Source: Helicobacter enhydrae
GTDB lineage: Bacteria; Campylobacterota; Campylobacteria; Campylobacterales; Helicobacteraceae
DNA: 64,000 bases
NCBI RefSeq assembly: GCF_001693335.1
Contig: NZ_CP016503.1
Span: 310,001 to 374,000, forward strand
Reading direction: 5' to 3'
The translations under genes and the position numbers were made by a program. The notes below the pieces were generated by a model that did not search any database, was not told the origin of the DNA, and saw only the letters and a list, made by a program, of their open reading frames with translations. This document shows positions 7,714 to 17,700 of the stretch, in pieces; the stretch's first letter is position 1, and each line of letters starts with the position of its first letter.

Positions 7714-8949
7714 CTATAGATTGAGCAAAGATTGTAGTGGATAAAAATCAACCATTTGAGCATCAGGCACATCTCCCCCGCCCTCAGGCAATACCAATAG
7801 CCCACTTTGGTTACAAAAATTATTCACCACAGAGCTTTGCAAAACCTTTTTGTCCCAAAATCCCACTCTATATTCTCCATCGACAATCTCATAGTTGCAC
7901 ACACGAAACTCTTTGCGTGTGTCTTTACGCACAATCCCCCCTTGCAACCTTGCTTTTAGAGGCATAGGCAATCCTGTGACATTACCTGTAAGCTTGGCAA
8001 ACGCAATACGCACAAACAGCATAAAAGTCATCGCGCAAGAGTTTGGGAAGCCCGGAAGCAAAAAAACGCATTGCTGATTTTTGATCCCAAACCCCACAGG
8101 CTTGCCGGGCTTCATACGCACCCCCTTGAAAACCATATCGCATTCCTGCCTAATCACATCTTGAGTGATGTCAAAATCCCCCTTACTCGCCCCCCCTGTG
8201 GTGACCAAAATATCACATTGTTTGAGGGCTTGTCTGACACTCTCTAGATTGTGGTTTTTGTCATCTTGGAGGAGCGGAAAGAGGAACACTTCTGCCCCCC
8301 AATTTTGTGCAATCGCTTTGAGTAGATGATGATTGACACTATAAATCGTGTTTTCTCTTTTTGCCTCGCCCACCTCAATCACTTCATCACCACCACTCAA
8401 AATCGCAATTTTGGGGGCAATATAGACACACACAAACACTCTGTTGAGCTCTGCGAGTAACCCAATCTCAAACGGAGTGATTTTGGTCCCTTTTTTGAGC
8501 AATACCTCGCCTTGGCGATAGTTCTCTCCGACTTGTCTCACCCATTGCCCTTTGTGGATTGCCTGAGGCATTGAGTGAAATATCTTGCCCCCCTCCTCTC
8601 TCACATCTTCTACAAGCACCAAAGTATCGGTGCCTTGTGGCATTTTGGCTCCTGTAAAAGTTTTGATACACTCCCCTTGTTTGCAAGAGATATACGCACT
8701 CTCTCCAGCTTTGCAGATCCCGCCTACAACCAATCCTTGATGTTTAAGTATCTCCAAATATTCAAACTTCAAAGCATAGCCATCCATTGCAGAGGTCAAA
8801 TGGGTGGGCATATCCTCTTGTGCCACGATGTCTTCAGCCAAAACGCGATTTAAACTTTGGGCAAAAAAGACTTTCTCTATCCCTAGTGGCTCAAGTTTGA
8901 GCTCTCTAAGAATCTCTACACTTTCTTCATAACTGATATTAGTTTTCAT
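7714..8949 (-). CDS. moeA: Molybdopterin molybdenumtransferase MoeA
   Basis: 411 residues, normal length. Starts ISYEESVEILRE, has the MDGYAL motif, the VTTGGASKGD motif of the MoaB/MogA fold, MKPGKPVGFG, and a C-terminal beta domain. MoeA inserts molybdate into adenylated molybdopterin. Lies 9 bases after ribA and 11 before moaD in the same direction. Seven C at 8190-8196 are present but the frame is intact. Confidence 0.95.
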   Translation of the reverse strand: MKTNISYEESVEILRELKLEPLGIEKVFFAQSLNRVLAEDIVAQEDMPTHLTSAMDGYALKFEYLEILKHQGLVVGGICKAGESAYISCKQGECIKTFTGAKMPQGTDTLVLVEDVREEGGKIFHSMPQAIHKGQWVRQVGENYRQGEVLLKKGTKITPFEIGLLAELNRVFVCVYIAPKIAILSGGDEVIEVGEAKRENTIYSVNHHLLKAIAQNWGAEVFLFPLLQDDKNHNLESVRQALKQCDILVTTGGASKGDFDITQDVIRQECDMVFKGVRMKPGKPVGFGIKNQQCVFLLPGFPNSCAMTFMLFVRIAFAKLTGNVTGLPMPLKARLQGGIVRKDTRKEFRVCNYEIVDGEYRVGFWDKKVLQSSVVNNFCNQSGLLVLPEGGGDVPDAQMVDFYPLQSLLNL

Positions 8950-8958
8950 TTCACTCCT

Positions 8959-9555
8959 TCAAAGCAGATGTCCCATTTTTGTTTTTTTGATTTGGAGATA
9001 TTCTTGATTGTGCTGATTGCTTTGTGCGATGATCGAGCAACGCTCCACTTGCACATACTTCTCCAAAAGCTCTATTTTTTTGGGATTGTTTGTCAATAAT
9101 CGGATCTTATTAAGATCAAAAAACCTAAAAATCTCCCCGACTATTTCATAATTTCTTGCATCGCTAGGCAGATTCAAGGCTAGGTTTGCCTCCACGGTAT
9201 CTAGCCCTTGATCTTGCAAAGCATAGGCATTGATTTTGTTGAACAATCCGATTCCACGCCCCTCTTGCCTCAAATACAAAAGCATCCCACCCTCATTGCC
9301 AATGCTTTTGAGTGCCATCTCAAGCTCATCGCCACAATCACATTTGAGCGAACGCAACACATCTCCAGTCAAGCATTCAGAATGCAAACGCACAAGAGGC
9401 ACCTCCCCCAAATGCTCCGATCTCAAAACCAAATGCTCAAGCTCACACTCCCTGCCTTCAATATTTTGAGTATATTCTCTAAAAACCCTCAATCTAAAAG
9501 TGCCATAGGGCGTGGGGAGTTTTGATTCTTCAGAAATATCTACTCTCACACTCAA
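8959..9555 (-). CDS. ribA: GTP cyclohydrolase II
   Basis: 198 residues, matching stand-alone RibA. Zinc ligands are in HSECLTGDVLRSLKCDCGDE, and the GTP-binding/catalytic stretch is LRQEGRGIGLFNKINAY. It opens GTP to the first riboflavin (and pterin-like) intermediate. Its position inside the molybdopterin cluster, 9 bases ahead of moeA, suggests co-transcription with a second GTP-derived cofactor pathway. Confidence 0.95.
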   Translation of the reverse strand: MSVRVDISEESKLPTPYGTFRLRVFREYTQNIEGRECELEHLVLRSEHLGEVPLVRLHSECLTGDVLRSLKCDCGDELEMALKSIGNEGGMLLYLRQEGRGIGLFNKINAYALQDQGLDTVEANLALNLPSDARNYEIVGEIFRFFDLNKIRLLTNNPKKIELLEKYVQVERCSIIAQSNQHNQEYLQIKKTKMGHLL

Positions 9556-9567
9556 TCCTTTTTAATC

Positions 9568-10332
9568 TCAAAAACTATAACGAGCCACCAATGCAATACC
9601 ATCGGCTTTGGGGACATAAAAACTCTGAAACTGATTGCGATTTTTGATCCCTAGAGCTGATCCAAGTTGCAAATCCTGTATCACAAACCCCAAAGGATCC
9701 AACACAAACAGACACAATCCCCCAAGAAACCTAGAATCCAACACCTTAGAATCATTGTTTTGTATCGCATTGATCAAGCGATAGAAGCCCTCTCCTAGCA
9801 ACGCCCCTATCGCCGGGGTGACCACTAGATCTTGCCAACTAGGTGTTTCAGCAAATGCCTCAATCCCATACTCCCAAAAAAATGTAGAGAACAAAAAACC
9901 ATAAAAAGCCGAAAACGCCCAATTAAATCCAGCACGCCTACTCTGCAGATAATAGATTGCTCCACAATAAGGGTGTGCGATGAAATTGAGCCACAAGTCA
10001 TCAGGATCTACTTTGGGGGAGTTTGAAATCCTCTGCCAATACTTTGAGCCGAGTCTGCGGACATCGTCTTTGTCCCAATGTGTGACAGATTCGGGCATCA
10101 TAAACAACATCCCTGCAGTTCCAAATGAAGCCATCACAGTCAAACCTGCACTCACTCCCAAATACCCTGCCCGACTTGTCGGCACATAATAAGGTTGATT
10201 GAATTTCAAGAAAGGATCTTGTTTGCTCACTTGTGGGATCGCTTCTTTTTTGGATTGCTGCAATATTTCTTGATCTTGTGCATAGCTACTGCACACAAAC
10301 CAAGAGAACAAAACAGCAGTCCTACCAATCAT
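9568..10332 (-). CDS. DUF3943-type secreted/outer-membrane protein
   Basis: 254 residues from ATG 10332 (AGAGG upstream; the longer reading from 10383 would overlap moaC by 38 bases). Signal peptide MIGRTAVLFSWFVCSSYAQ. The middle carries the DUF3943 pattern: DDLWLNFIAHPYCGAIYYLQ, then FYGFLFSTFFWEYGIEAF and ITP/VTPAIGALLGEGFYRLI-like segments. The family is of unknown function and is usually predicted to be membrane or outer-membrane associated. It ends with a Phe-terminated strand (ALVARYSF). Placed between moaC and ribA with short gaps, so it is likely part of the same transcript, without obvious link to cofactor synthesis. Confidence 0.75.
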   Translation of the reverse strand: MIGRTAVLFSWFVCSSYAQDQEILQQSKKEAIPQVSKQDPFLKFNQPYYVPTSRAGYLGVSAGLTVMASFGTAGMLFMMPESVTHWDKDDVRRLGSKYWQRISNSPKVDPDDLWLNFIAHPYCGAIYYLQSRRAGFNWAFSAFYGFLFSTFFWEYGIEAFAETPSWQDLVVTPAIGALLGEGFYRLINAIQNNDSKVLDSRFLGGLCLFVLDPLGFVIQDLQLGSALGIKNRNQFQSFYVPKADGIALVARYSF

Positions 10333-10345
10333 TCCAAACCTCTGT

Positions 10346-10822
10346 TCAATGCTGTTGGGAAACTTCCCCACTTTTACCTCCACTTTTATACTTCAAAAAA
10401 ATTTCTTCAATACGCATTGTTTTGTCAATTGCTTTTAGCATATCATAGATTGTCAGCAGCCCGACACTCACGCTTGTCAATGCCTCCATTTCAATCCCTG
10501 TTTTGCCATTGCATTTCAAAGTGGATTCCAATCTCACAGAGTGTGTGTCATCATCGGTAAAAATCTCTATATTCACACTATCAATCAAAATATTATGGCA
10601 CATCGGAATGAGCTCACTTGTCTTTTTTGCCCCCATAATCCCTGCCACAATCGCAGTCTGAGACACAGGTCCCTTTTTGCCTGTAGAGTTTTTGAAGGCT
10701 TCATAGGCTTGAGCACTCATATAAATTTTGCCACTAGCGATTGCTGTGCGACTTGTTGTGGATTTTGCCCCTACATCCACCATCGTGGGCTGTTGATGCT
10801 CATTGAGATGTGTTAGTTTCAT
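10346..10822 (-). CDS. moaC: Cyclic pyranopterin monophosphate synthase MoaC
   Basis: 158 residues. Typical motifs: MVDVGAK at the start, KGPVSQTAIVAGIMGAKKT, LIPMCHNI, and GIEMEALTSVSVGLLTIYDM including the catalytic Glu-Met-Glu. Acts with MoaA (not in this window) on GTP to make cyclic pyranopterin. 15 bases separate it from mogA. Confidence 0.95.
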   Translation of the reverse strand: MKLTHLNEHQQPTMVDVGAKSTTSRTAIASGKIYMSAQAYEAFKNSTGKKGPVSQTAIVAGIMGAKKTSELIPMCHNILIDSVNIEIFTDDDTHSVRLESTLKCNGKTGIEMEALTSVSVGLLTIYDMLKAIDKTMRIEEIFLKYKSGGKSGEVSQQH

Positions 10823-10837
10823 CCTCTCTCCTTGTGC

Positions 10838-11368
10838 CTATTTTTTGGGTCGGAATACAGAGATCACTTCGGCATTGCCCTCAATATAAGCCCCGCCAAT
10901 CAAATCGATACAATAAGGAATCGCAGGGAAAACTGCCTCCAAGCATTCTCCGATACTTTTGGGTTTCCCGGGGAGATTGACAATGAGGGTTTTCCCTCTG
11001 ATCCCTGCAGTCTGACGCGACAAAATAGCCGTAGGCACATATTTGAGACTTGCACTCCTCATCAGCTCCCCAAACCCCGGCATCATTTTTTCGCACACCT
11101 CCTCTGTAGCCTCAGGAGTAATATCTCGCGGTGCAGGACCTGTGCCACCTGTGGTTAGCACCAAATCGCAACATTTTTCATCGCACAAGTATTTCAAAGC
11201 CTCTGTGATTTTTTGTTTCTCATCGGGTAAAACTTGGTAGATAGGCTCCCACTCATTTGCAATATAAGAATCCAAAACCTCAATAATCGCCTTGCCGGAT
11301 AAATCCTCATACACCCCTGCATCAGCACGATCACTAGCGACCAAAATCCCTATTTTGACTTTTTTCAT
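10838..11368 (-). CDS. mogA: Molybdopterin adenylyltransferase MogA
   Basis: 176 residues. MoCF-fold motifs: KIGILVASDRADAGVYEDLS at the N-terminus and LTTGGTGPAPRDITPEAT in the middle, then NLPGKPKSIGECL. Adenylates molybdopterin before MoeA loads molybdate. Overlaps moaE by 4 bases (ATGA type), showing an operon. MoaB is the close relative; length and the RDITPEAT motif favour MogA. Confidence 0.9.
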   Translation of the reverse strand: MKKVKIGILVASDRADAGVYEDLSGKAIIEVLDSYIANEWEPIYQVLPDEKQKITEALKYLCDEKCCDLVLTTGGTGPAPRDITPEATEEVCEKMMPGFGELMRSASLKYVPTAILSRQTAGIRGKTLIVNLPGKPKSIGECLEAVFPAIPYCIDLIGGAYIEGNAEVISVFRPKK

Positions 11369-11814
11369 TGATTCTCCTTTTTTAAAATTCCAGCACCTTT
11401 CAACAGATAGCTTCTGTCTTTGGCATAGATTCGCTTAGAGCCTAGCAAATCATACTTCCAAATGGGAGCATTGTGCTTGAAATCCTCAACAAAATCAGCA
11501 TAAAGCTCCAAAGCCACTTTGCGATTGGAAGAAAGAATCGCACTCATATATGAGCTTTGGGCATTTGGGACATCCCCTATCGAGTGTGCCATACAGATGA
11601 TGATGCCCTTTTTTAATGCCAAATCCTCCCAAGTGCCAAACCATTTTTTCAAAAGTGGTTCATAAATATCAAAACTCAGTCCATCAAAGCCGTTTTCATC
11701 TCTCACGATTCCACAAAACATACAAACAGCACCGAAGTTGTTTTCTCTAGCGATTGTTTCCCAATGACGATAAATCGCCTCTGTAGGCAATGGTCCCTCA
11801 TACAGCTCTAGCAT
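11365..11814 (-). CDS. moaE: Molybdopterin synthase large subunit MoaE
   Basis: 149 residues. Segments typical of the family: GAVCMFCGIVRDEN near residue 28, LSFDIYEPLL, HSIGDVP, SSYMSAILSSNRKVALEL, and the WKYDLLGSKR catalytic Lys region. First gene of the minus-strand molybdenum cofactor unit (moaE, mogA, moaC, DUF3943, ribA, moeA, moaD). About 195 bases of non-coding sequence separate it from glyS, where its promoter must lie. Confidence 0.93.
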   Translation of the reverse strand: MLELYEGPLPTEAIYRHWETIARENNFGAVCMFCGIVRDENGFDGLSFDIYEPLLKKWFGTWEDLALKKGIIICMAHSIGDVPNAQSSYMSAILSSNRKVALELYADFVEDFKHNAPIWKYDLLGSKRIYAKDRSYLLKGAGILKKENQ

Positions 11815-11987
11815 ACTTCACGATCCTCACGACAAAACTTAAGATTTTAGAAAAATTGTTGTTATGATAGCCAAATAAACAAGAATCTAAAAGCCTAGCT
11901 CCAAAACAAAAGACCAAAAGCCCCCCAAACCCAAAGATCCCTGAAGCTTTCTCAATCTTTTTGCAAAAACATAGCTTATTTTGCCCT

Positions 11988-12014
11988 CTAGTATTTTGCT
12001 TCCCAAAACACTAG
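11988..12014 (-). terminator. Stem-loop at the end of glyS
   Basis: Arms 11988-11998 and 12004-12014 form an 11-bp stem with a 5-base loop overlapping the glyS stop codon. On the minus-strand RNA all positions pair (one G-U); on the plus-strand RNA there is an A-C mismatch, so the hairpin favours the glyS transcript. No clear U run follows, so the terminator role is tentative. The rest of 11815-11987 shows no gene. Confidence 0.45.
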
Positions 12015-14032
12015 ATTGCTATCTCTTTGATGTCGCCCACTTCCAAAAACATCTCATAAATCCGATAAATCAAAGCCTTGCGATTCTCCCTGATCCCCTC
12101 ATCCTCAACATTCACCATCACAGCATCAAAAAACCTTTCAAGCAAAGGCTTCAAAGCAAAAAGTGCTCGGATATAATCCCTCATCAAGCCTTGAGGATCA
12201 ATCGCACACATCGCCTCATACAGATCTCGCTCCTCTTGAGTTTGAAACTTCCCCACATCAATCTTTTGGCAAGATTGCATTTCTTTGGTGATATTAGCCA
12301 CACGCTTAAATGTCGAAATCAAAGTTTCCTTATCATCGCCCTCTAGCACCTCATTGAGCAAAACTGCTTTCTGCATCATCGCACCCACCGCCTTTTCTCT
12401 ACCCTGTATCACGCTCCTCAAAATCGAGGGGTTGAGCTTGAGCACGCCCTCCATTCTCTCTAGCAAAAACTCCCACACTTTTTGAGTTTGGAGCCCTTGA
12501 TAAATCCCTGCCATTTGCTCTAACATCTCAAAAGTCAAAAGCAAATCAAAATCCTTGATGATTCTCAAAATCCCATTCCCGCAACGACGCAAAGCAAAAG
12601 GATCTTTGGAGCCACTTGGGATTTTGCCTACGCTAAAGAGTGCCATAATCACATCGATCCTATAGCTCAAAGCTACAATAGAGCCAAAGCACTCTTGAGG
12701 CAACGCACTCCCCTCCCCTTTGGGCAAGTATTGATCTTGCAATGCCTGAGCGATATGTCTCCCACGATGTGCGATCCCCCTTTTGTCCTCTGCGACTGCA
12801 TAATAACGCCCCATCACCCCTTGCAACTCCGGAAACTCACCCACCATTTCAGAGAGTAGATCTGATTTGCTCACCGCAATGCACTCTAGCAAATCCTCCT
12901 CATCCACCACCCCTTTGTGATGCTCTAGCAAAATCTTGGCGATCTTTTGCTCACGCTCTATTTTGTCCTGCATACTGCCAAGCCCCTCGACAAAAGCGAT
13001 CTTGCTCAAATCATAACTTGCCAAATCCCTCTTCAAATCGTTTTGGTAGAAAAACATCGCATCGCTCAAACGCGCGCGCAACACCTTTTCATTGCCTAGC
13101 ACGATTTGCCGAGTATCTGCACTCATAGAGTTGATCACGACGACAAACTGATGGTGCAAACGCCCCTCCTTGAACACTGCAAAATACCTTTGATTTTCTT
13201 TCATTGAAGTGATGATGACTTCAGAGGGTAGTTGTAGATACTCCGCCTCAAAGCAACCAAGCAAGGCACGAGGGTATTCAGTGATCGCTACCACCTCACA
13301 GAGCAAATCCTCATCAATCTCCACATTCAAGCCACTCTGCTCCTCGATCTCCCTAATCTGTGAGAGTATCTGCTCCCTGCGTTCTTTGGGCGAGAGGACA
13401 ATCCCACCTTTTTGCAAAATCCCAAAATACTCCTCAACACTTCCAAACGCCATAGGCTCAAACCCAAAATCGCGATGCACAAAAGTTTGATTTTGGCTAC
13501 GCACCCCAAAACATTCACACTCAATGCGTTGTGTGCCCAGCATCACAGCGATATTGCGGATAGGACGGATGAAGCCCTCCTCCAAACTCCCCCAACGCAT
13601 ACTTTTGCCAAAATGTAGAGAATCCAACCAAGTCGCAATCATCTCTCCCAAAATCTCTGCACTTGCCTCCCCCTGCTTCTCCTGCACACAATAAAGCACT
13701 TCTTTGCCACCCTTTTGCACCCTTTGGATTGCAGCACCCCCACATTTTTTGACGAAGCTCTCACCAGCTTGACTATAGCCTTGCTCAACATCTCCATTTT
13801 GATAGGCAATCTGAACAGGAGGACCAAACAGCTCGATTTTTTGCGTCGCTTGAGATTGAGGAAAATCCTCGCTATAGAGGACGATCCGCCTTGGAGTGTA
13901 GAAAAACTGACACTCCGCATCCAAATGCCTCTCTCTCAAAATCTCCATCCATTTTTGCAAAATATTTTTTTCCTCTTTCAAAAAAGGAATAGCAGGTAAT
14001 TCTTCTGTTAAAATCTCAATGAGTAATTTCAA
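12011..14032 (-). CDS. glyS: Glycine--tRNA ligase beta subunit
   Basis: 673 residues, near the usual 690. Starts LLIEILTEELPAIP, a family hallmark, and contains LFGPP, FVHRDFGFEPM, MKENQRYFAVF, the HD-like AVAEDKRGIAHRGRHIAQAL segment and SGSKDPFALRR. The beta subunit binds tRNA-Gly in the alpha2-beta2 enzyme; the alpha subunit (glyQ) is not in this window. Confidence 0.96.
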   Translation of the reverse strand: MKLLIEILTEELPAIPFLKEEKNILQKWMEILRERHLDAECQFFYTPRRIVLYSEDFPQSQATQKIELFGPPVQIAYQNGDVEQGYSQAGESFVKKCGGAAIQRVQKGGKEVLYCVQEKQGEASAEILGEMIATWLDSLHFGKSMRWGSLEEGFIRPIRNIAVMLGTQRIECECFGVRSQNQTFVHRDFGFEPMAFGSVEEYFGILQKGGIVLSPKERREQILSQIREIEEQSGLNVEIDEDLLCEVVAITEYPRALLGCFEAEYLQLPSEVIITSMKENQRYFAVFKEGRLHHQFVVVINSMSADTRQIVLGNEKVLRARLSDAMFFYQNDLKRDLASYDLSKIAFVEGLGSMQDKIEREQKIAKILLEHHKGVVDEEDLLECIAVSKSDLLSEMVGEFPELQGVMGRYYAVAEDKRGIAHRGRHIAQALQDQYLPKGEGSALPQECFGSIVALSYRIDVIMALFSVGKIPSGSKDPFALRRCGNGILRIIKDFDLLLTFEMLEQMAGIYQGLQTQKVWEFLLERMEGVLKLNPSILRSVIQGREKAVGAMMQKAVLLNEVLEGDDKETLISTFKRVANITKEMQSCQKIDVGKFQTQEERDLYEAMCAIDPQGLMRDYIRALFALKPLLERFFDAVMVNVEDEGIRENRKALIYRIYEMFLEVGDIKEIAI

Positions 14033-14094
14033 AGGTGATCCTTTTGTCAGTTTTTGGAATGATTAAAATTTTAGCAACTTATATAAGGATTTGC

Positions 14095-14739
14095 TTGAGA
14101 AAAACATTGACTTTTTGCCTCTTTTCTCTCTTTGCCCAAGCCCACACTGATTCTTGCAAAGACATCAAGCTTTTCAATCAAGACCAACTTGATGTAATTG
14201 AGTATGCCTACAATTATGGCAACAAATACGGCTTGGGCTACACAATGGCTGCGATTGCGTGGCAAGAATCTTGTGCAGGACGCTATCGGATCAATTTCGC
14301 CGACCCAAGTGCAGGTATCTACCACGCCTATCTTCCCAATGTCATCAAACGCCATTACAAAAAGCAAGATACGCCTTTTAGACGCAATGTAGTCGCCGAA
14401 GAGTTGATCTCCAATCGCACCTTTGCTTCAAAAATCGCATTAGAAGAGTTGCTTTATTGGAGAAAAATCCGCAAAAACGACTGGAAAGCTATCATCAAAT
14501 CCTACAACAAAGGCTTCAGTTGGGAAAACAATCCCAACAAAGACAAACAAGCTGAGGCTTACTATCAAGGCATTGCACACAAAGTCAAGGTGCTTCAAGG
14601 GTTTTTCGCCAAACCACGCCCCCCCAAACCATCCACCCCAAAACCTACCCCACAACCAAAACCCGCCACGCCCCACAAGCCCACGCACAAGCCACCCCAC
14701 AAATCCACCCCCAATATCCGCCTACTCAACGAGCATTAA
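14095..14739 (+). CDS. Lytic transglycosylase-like (SLT) secreted protein with proline-rich tail
   Basis: 214 residues from TTG 14095, chosen because AAGGA lies five bases upstream and it gives a clean signal peptide (RKTLTFCLFSLFAQA); longer readings from ATG 14059 or GTG 14035 are possible. The lysozyme-like core has the catalytic Glu in IAWQESCAGRY, then DPSAGIYHA and IIKSYNKGFSWE. The C-terminal 40 residues are Pro/Lys/Thr-rich (KPSTPKPTPQPKPATPHK), a likely wall-spanning or peptidoglycan-contacting linker. It probably cleaves peptidoglycan in the periplasm. Its TAA shares the TTAA with the stop of the convergent autotransporter gene. Confidence 0.75.
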   Translation: MRKTLTFCLFSLFAQAHTDSCKDIKLFNQDQLDVIEYAYNYGNKYGLGYTMAAIAWQESCAGRYRINFADPSAGIYHAYLPNVIKRHYKKQDTPFRRNVVAEELISNRTFASKIALEELLYWRKIRKNDWKAIIKSYNKGFSWENNPNKDKQAEAYYQGIAHKVKVLQGFFAKPRPPKPSTPKPTPQPKPATPHKPTHKPPHKSTPNIRLLNEH

Positions 14740-17700
14740 AACCTATACCTCAATCCAACATTCCAGTTTGTGAATACTTCTTTTTGATCCACTGACATTT
14801 TGGCTCCTATGCCTCCTGTGAGAGCAAAGCCTTGAGTGATATTGCCTTCTCCTCCTGCATAGATTCCTAGATTGACTGCATTGTTTCTTGGTAAAACATA
14901 AGGGACTATGAGAGCATTGGCAAATCCAATGTTTGCATCACTTCCATCATTGAACAACGATTTTTCAAGGAATGGGAGGAGATAGAAATAAGTGTGCTCA
15001 TTGAGATATTTACGCATTTCCATTCCTAGGACAATATCAAGGCGATAGTTGCTCATTGATTGCATTCCTAGTTTTTCTACACCATTGCCTTGTGCTTCAC
15101 CATTGTAAAGGAAAGAGAAATTGATCCCTCCTAATGGTTTGAGATAATAAGGGCTTTCTTCATTTCCTACTTTGAAGCTATATCCATAGAGAGCACTTAA
15201 GTCTGTAGAATAGAAGTTATAAGATAAATCTTGATTGAGAATGTTGTTGATTTGATAATAAATCGTATCAAGCTTGTTTGTAGAGTGTGCAAGTCCGATG
15301 TTTTGAGAGAGGGTGAGATCGATTTCATTTTCTCCAAAAAACATTCTTGTATAAACTCCCAAACCTATATTGTGAGAATAGTTTGTCAATGTGGAAGTGG
15401 TATAGGTGCCATAGCCATAGCTTAGGGCAAAGCCTAGGAGGTATTCTTGATTATCTCCCAAAATCAAATCATAACCTGCACTCATTCCATTGAGTGTGGC
15501 GTTTTGTGTTTGGTTGGCATTGATGGCTCCATCATAGGTTGCCCAAAGTTCTCCTTGAAAAGGGTTGTTGGGTTGTGGTTCATCCAGTAGTCCGATAAGG
15601 AGGCTATCATCATTGTTGGCATAGTGGTATTTGGAAGCTTCTTGGATAAGGGAGGCAACTTCGTTTTTGGAGCCAAAAGGATTGCCTTTTCTTGCCATTC
15701 TTGCTTCATAGTTATTGTGTCGTATCATCTTGAGGGCTTGGAGGGTTTGAGTCCCTGCATAAATACTCTCTCCTAGATTTGCAAAAGATTGATTGATCAT
15801 AAAGAGTGCTTGAGAGGCAAGGGTCACATTTCCACTAGCGATACTCTCTGCAAGTCCTATCTTGAGGGCATTGTTGGTTGTAAGGATAGAATCAATGATT
15901 GCTTGATTGTTGCCTGAAGTGATGAGAGATTGGAGCTGTGCTTTGGCTTGGGGGTTTTCTACACTCTCTAGGAGTTCTAGGGCTTTGGTTTGGGAGACGG
16001 AGAAAGAGAGATTGAGATTTTTGACGATCTTTTGCCCCCCAAAAGTCGCTTCTTCTAGGATTGGCTTAATTTTGAGCGTGCTAAACTCCCCACTTGAGAC
16101 TGCGACATCTTGCAATGTGAGATTTTCCGCACTTCCGCCGGGCATATAGCTTTTTTTCTTGATCCCCTCTTCTGTTTGGATGATTGTATGTGCCCCCGCC
16201 CTCAAGGCAAACAATCGATCATCCTGATCGCTCAAATAGCTTGACGCATTGACTTTGACATTGACAAGCTTGGCATCAGATTTGCTATCCCCTTTGAATT
16301 CCACGCTCTTTGCTTCCACTTTTCCAAAGACACCACCCCCCAGAGGATTCTCTGCATTGACATAGCCGATACGCGCACTAAGCGTGATCGAGCTTCCCTC
16401 TGCGATATACAAAGAAGCCTGTTCTTGATTTCCAGAGGGGCGTGTGTGTGCATTGATCCTTAGCACCCCACTATCGACAAACACATTGCCCGCCTCGATC
16501 CCATCACGCGCGCCATTGAGCGAGAGAGTGCCTTTTTGCACGCTGATAGCATTGGATCGCAAAGTCAGCACTCTAGCATTGAGACTTGAATCCCCATAGC
16601 TTGTGATCCTCACATCTTTGCCAAACTTCATATCAATCAATGAGGGATTTTCCAAACTTCCACTATACGCACCAATCGCACCATTGCCAAGATGTGTATC
16701 GGCGTTGATTTCTATGCTTTGTGGTGTAGTGTTATCTTTTTTGAACAACTTCAGTTCCCCGCCAGTGCTTGAGATAGAATGCGTGCCCTCTTCTAGCTTG
16801 CCTACCAGTGTGAGATCCTGTGCTTGCAGACTTGATTCTCCATAAGATTTCAGATCGCCCTTAAGCGTGAAGCTGTTGTAAGTGGGGCTACTGCTACCAT
16901 TTGATTTCAACAAAATCAAATGTCCGCCTTTTTGCTCTTTTTCATCGCCCAAAGTGAGACTGCCTATAGAATCCACATTGCCTACTTGTTGTGAGGGTGG
17001 TGGCGGGGGTGGCGGTGGTGAGGGTTGAGTTTCTGTGCGATCCGATTCTTGCAAAGTCAAAGTGCCGTTTTTGACTTGAAGTGCATAAAGCCCTGTTTTT
17101 GCCCCATCACTCACTTGAGCTTTGAGGGATTTCACTTCGATTTTGGAATCCCCAGAGGAAATGATAGTCCCCCCAGCATTCAGCAACACTTCGCTATCTG
17201 TCTCGTTATTGCCACTACCATTGCTTTTGAGTTGCAATACTCCATTTTCTAGCTCAATCTTAGAAATATCTGTCATCTTTGTAGCAGAAGCAGTCTTATC
17301 CCAAAGTTTAAGTGTATAGCCGTTATTGGCTTTTGCTCCATTGCCGATCACTTTGATTGTCGAATCAGAAAAAGTGAGATTATCTGATATGCTTGCCTTG
17401 CCTTTGGCGGTGATATTGTGGAGCTTTAGCCCTTGTGCATTGCCACCATTAGTGCCTTTTGCCAAAATCGCTTCTTTGTCAGTTTGTCCCTCTAGATAGA
17501 CTTCTCCTTGCAGATCAAGAGGAGTGCTTGATCCACCTGTGCTATTTGTTTTTGTTTCTAGCGTTAGGGTTGTGTCATAAACGCTCACTTTGGATTCTTT
17601 GCCAAAGGTCAATTCTTTTGCCTTGATCCTAACACTCTTGGTCGCACCTTCACCCTTTGCGGTGAGGTGTCCTGCGATATTGAGCCCCAATGTTTGATCA

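Noticed and set aside
8190-8196. Seven-C run in moeA as a contingency tract
   Set aside because: The frame is intact, the product is full length and the gene is a housekeeping enzyme.
9208-9525. Plus-strand ORF opposite ribA
   Set aside because: Shadow of a well-supported gene; no SD or family features.
16990-17022. GGT/GGC repeat in the downstream autotransporter as a switch
   Set aside because: It encodes a proline run on the coding strand in multiples of three; change would alter length only.
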